Source: Armatimonadota bacterium
GTDB lineage: Bacteria > Armatimonadota > UBA5829 > JAUSEB01
Reading direction: 5' to 3'
DNA length: 32,395 nucleotides
Assembly: GCA_030650495.1 (NCBI GenBank)
Contig: JAUSEB010000212.1
Coordinates: forward strand, 1-32,395
The notes beneath the pieces are model-generated. The model was not told the DNA's origin, ran no database searches, and saw only the letters and a program-made list of their open reading frames with translations. Of this stretch, positions 31,204-32,395 are shown piece after piece. Positions within the stretch are counted from its first letter, which is position 1, and every line of letters begins with the position of its first letter. The translations under genes were made by a program, and so were the position numbers.

Positions 31204-32395
31204 ATGGCGCTGAAGGAATACCAAGAAAGAGTCATAAGTGAGGTAGAAGCGTTCCTGCGCGCTCTGGCGCAGGAAGAAGGCGAGTACGCGCCATATATGG
31301 CGTGGAGGAAGTCGGCATCGGGCCTCAGCCTGCTGCCAAACTACCAACCGCGTATGGGCGGGAATGGGCGCGATATCCCGAGCTTCTGCCTCAAGGTTCC
31401 GACCGGCGGCGGAAAGACGCTCCTTGCCACGCAGGTTCTTGGTTCCATTTATGACACCATCCTGCAAGACCGGAACGGCTCCGGGCTGGCGCTCTGGATA
31501 GTCCCCAGCGACCAGATATATAAAGATACCCTCAAGGCCCTCCGCGACCGCAGCCACTTCTACCGGGAGAGCTTAGAGTTCGCTGTGAAGCGACCCATCG
31601 AAGTGTGGGAGAAGCACGAGATCACGCGGCTTACGCCCGCCCAGTTGGCGGGCAAACTGAATATACTCTTGCTCATCCTCTCATCGGCGAACAGAGAGGA
31701 CCGCGAAACTCTCAAGATGTTCAGGGACAGCGGGGGGAACATAGCGCTGCATTTCCCGCCCGAGGAGGATGAGGAAGCCCACCGCGAGCTGCGGCGGAAG
31801 TGGCCGAACCTTGAGATAATCGAAGGCACGGACTTGGTCAAAACATCTGTCGGGAACCTCCTCCGCATGCACGAGCCTCCCGTCATACTGGACGAAGGCC
31901 ACCGTGCTTACAGCGACCTGGCGCAGAGGACGCTCAACGGCTTCAACCCTTCCATCATTGTCGAGTTGTCTGCCACACCCCACCGGAACTCAAACATTCT
32001 GTGCAAAGTGAGCGGCAAGGAACTGCTTAGGGAAGAGATGATAAAGCTGCCAATCAACATCGCGGCGGCGAACCTTTCGGATTGGCGCGACTGCCTGAAC
32101 CGCGCGGTGCAACGGCGCGACGAGTTGGAGAAACTGGCCGCCGATCTGTACCCCAAGACCGAGCGTTTTATCCGCCCGATAGTCTTGGTCCAGGTTGAGC
32201 GCACTGGCAGGGACCAGCGCGGCGGGCGGCTAATACACAGTGAGGATGTGCGGGAATATCTTATTGAGCAATGCGGCCTGCCAATCACTCAGATCGCTGT
32301 AAAAAGTTCGAGCACGGACGACATCAAGGACATAGATGATCTGATGGATGAGGGTTGCCCGGTGCGCTATATTATTACCAAGAGCGCACTGGAGG
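31204..32395 (+). CDS. res: Type III restriction endonuclease/helicase subunit (Res), truncated by the window edge
   Basis: The frame opens at ATG 31204 and runs to the window end without a stop (397 codons visible). It has Walker A PTGGGKT near residue 66, DEGH (a DEAD-box-type motif II variant) near 230, and SATPHRNS near 257 (motif III). These are the superfamily-2 helicase motifs of type III Res subunits. The C-terminal nuclease domain would lie outside. An overlapping ATG at 31197 is in another frame. It follows mod by 6 bp, and Mod and Res would form the complex that cuts unmodified DNA. Confidence 0.85.
   Translation, partial: MALKEYQERVISEVEAFLRALAQEEGEYAPYMAWRKSASGLSLLPNYQPRMGGNGRDIPSFCLKVPTGGGKTLLATQVLGSIYDTILQDRNGSGLALWIVPSDQIYKDTLKALRDRSHFYRESLEFAVKRPIEVWEKHEITRLTPAQLAGKLNILLLILSSANREDRETLKMFRDSGGNIALHFPPEEDEEAHRELRRKWPNLEIIEGTDLVKTSVGNLLRMHEPPVILDEGHRAYSDLAQRTLNGFNPSIIVELSATPHRNSNILCKVSGKELLREEMIKLPINIAAANLSDWRDCLNRAVQRRDELEKLAADLYPKTERFIRPIVLVQVERTGRDQRGGRLIHSEDVREYLIEQCGLPITQIAVKSSSTDDIKDIDDLMDEGCPVRYIITKSALE

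Overview
The window reads as a chromosomal segment of an uncultivated, metabolically flexible bacterium. It combines an anaerobic-type heterodisulfide-reductase (Hdr) electron-transfer module with a complete-looking respiratory chain: Alternative Complex III followed by a cbb3-type oxygen reductase. Base composition is moderate throughout. Codon use looks similar from end to end, although the terminal restriction-modification genes could still be acquired. No rRNA, tRNA, CRISPR array or transposase was seen. The mix of Hdr/MetV, ACIII and Gfo/Idh plus sulfatase-like genes suggests a deep-branching or candidate-phylum bacterium (PVC-like or similar), but the sequence does not fix the taxonomy.

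Region 1 (146-9737, + strand) is one tight operon. It runs glutamine-amidotransferase/GXGXG fusion, hdrC, hdrB, a 1475-residue double hdrA with an embedded GltD-type NAD(P)H module, mvhD-like, metV-like. The four hdr-to-metV junctions overlap or lie within 6 bp, and the amidotransferase is 10 bp upstream. I infer an NAD(P)H-linked, flavin- and iron-sulfur-based (possibly bifurcating) complex. Both glutamate-synthase-like parts lack the FMN synthase domain, and metV lacks its usual partner metF.

Region 2 (9738-14486) holds a small membrane protein, an OsmC-type peroxidase, and a minus-strand group of safE-like, four-helix-bundle and copper P-type ATPase (CcoI-like) genes. The last group fits copper delivery and maturation for the oxidase next door. 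The four-helix-bundle gene sits between two inverted arrays of 7-bp repeats that also supply coding ends for both neighbours.

Region 3 (14487-24855, + strand) encodes ActB, ActC, ActD, ActF and ActA of Alternative Complex III, then CcoN, a CcoO fused to an extra cytochrome c domain, a CcoS-like protein, two small membrane proteins and a lipoprotein cytochrome c (ActE or CcoP-like). Together they would oxidise quinol and pass electrons through c hemes to oxygen.

Region 4 (24923-29274, - strand) is a carbohydrate-type operon of two paralogous Gfo/Idh/MocA dehydrogenases, a xylose-isomerase-like TIM barrel and a sulfatase-superfamily enzyme with Thr where the formylglycine Cys would be. Region 5 (29542 to the window end, + strand) is a type III restriction-modification system, with mod complete and res cut by the window edge.

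A second theme is short repeats. Several arrays and perfect palindromes share a 7-bp period, and several repeats lie inside reading frames or supply their stop or start codons.
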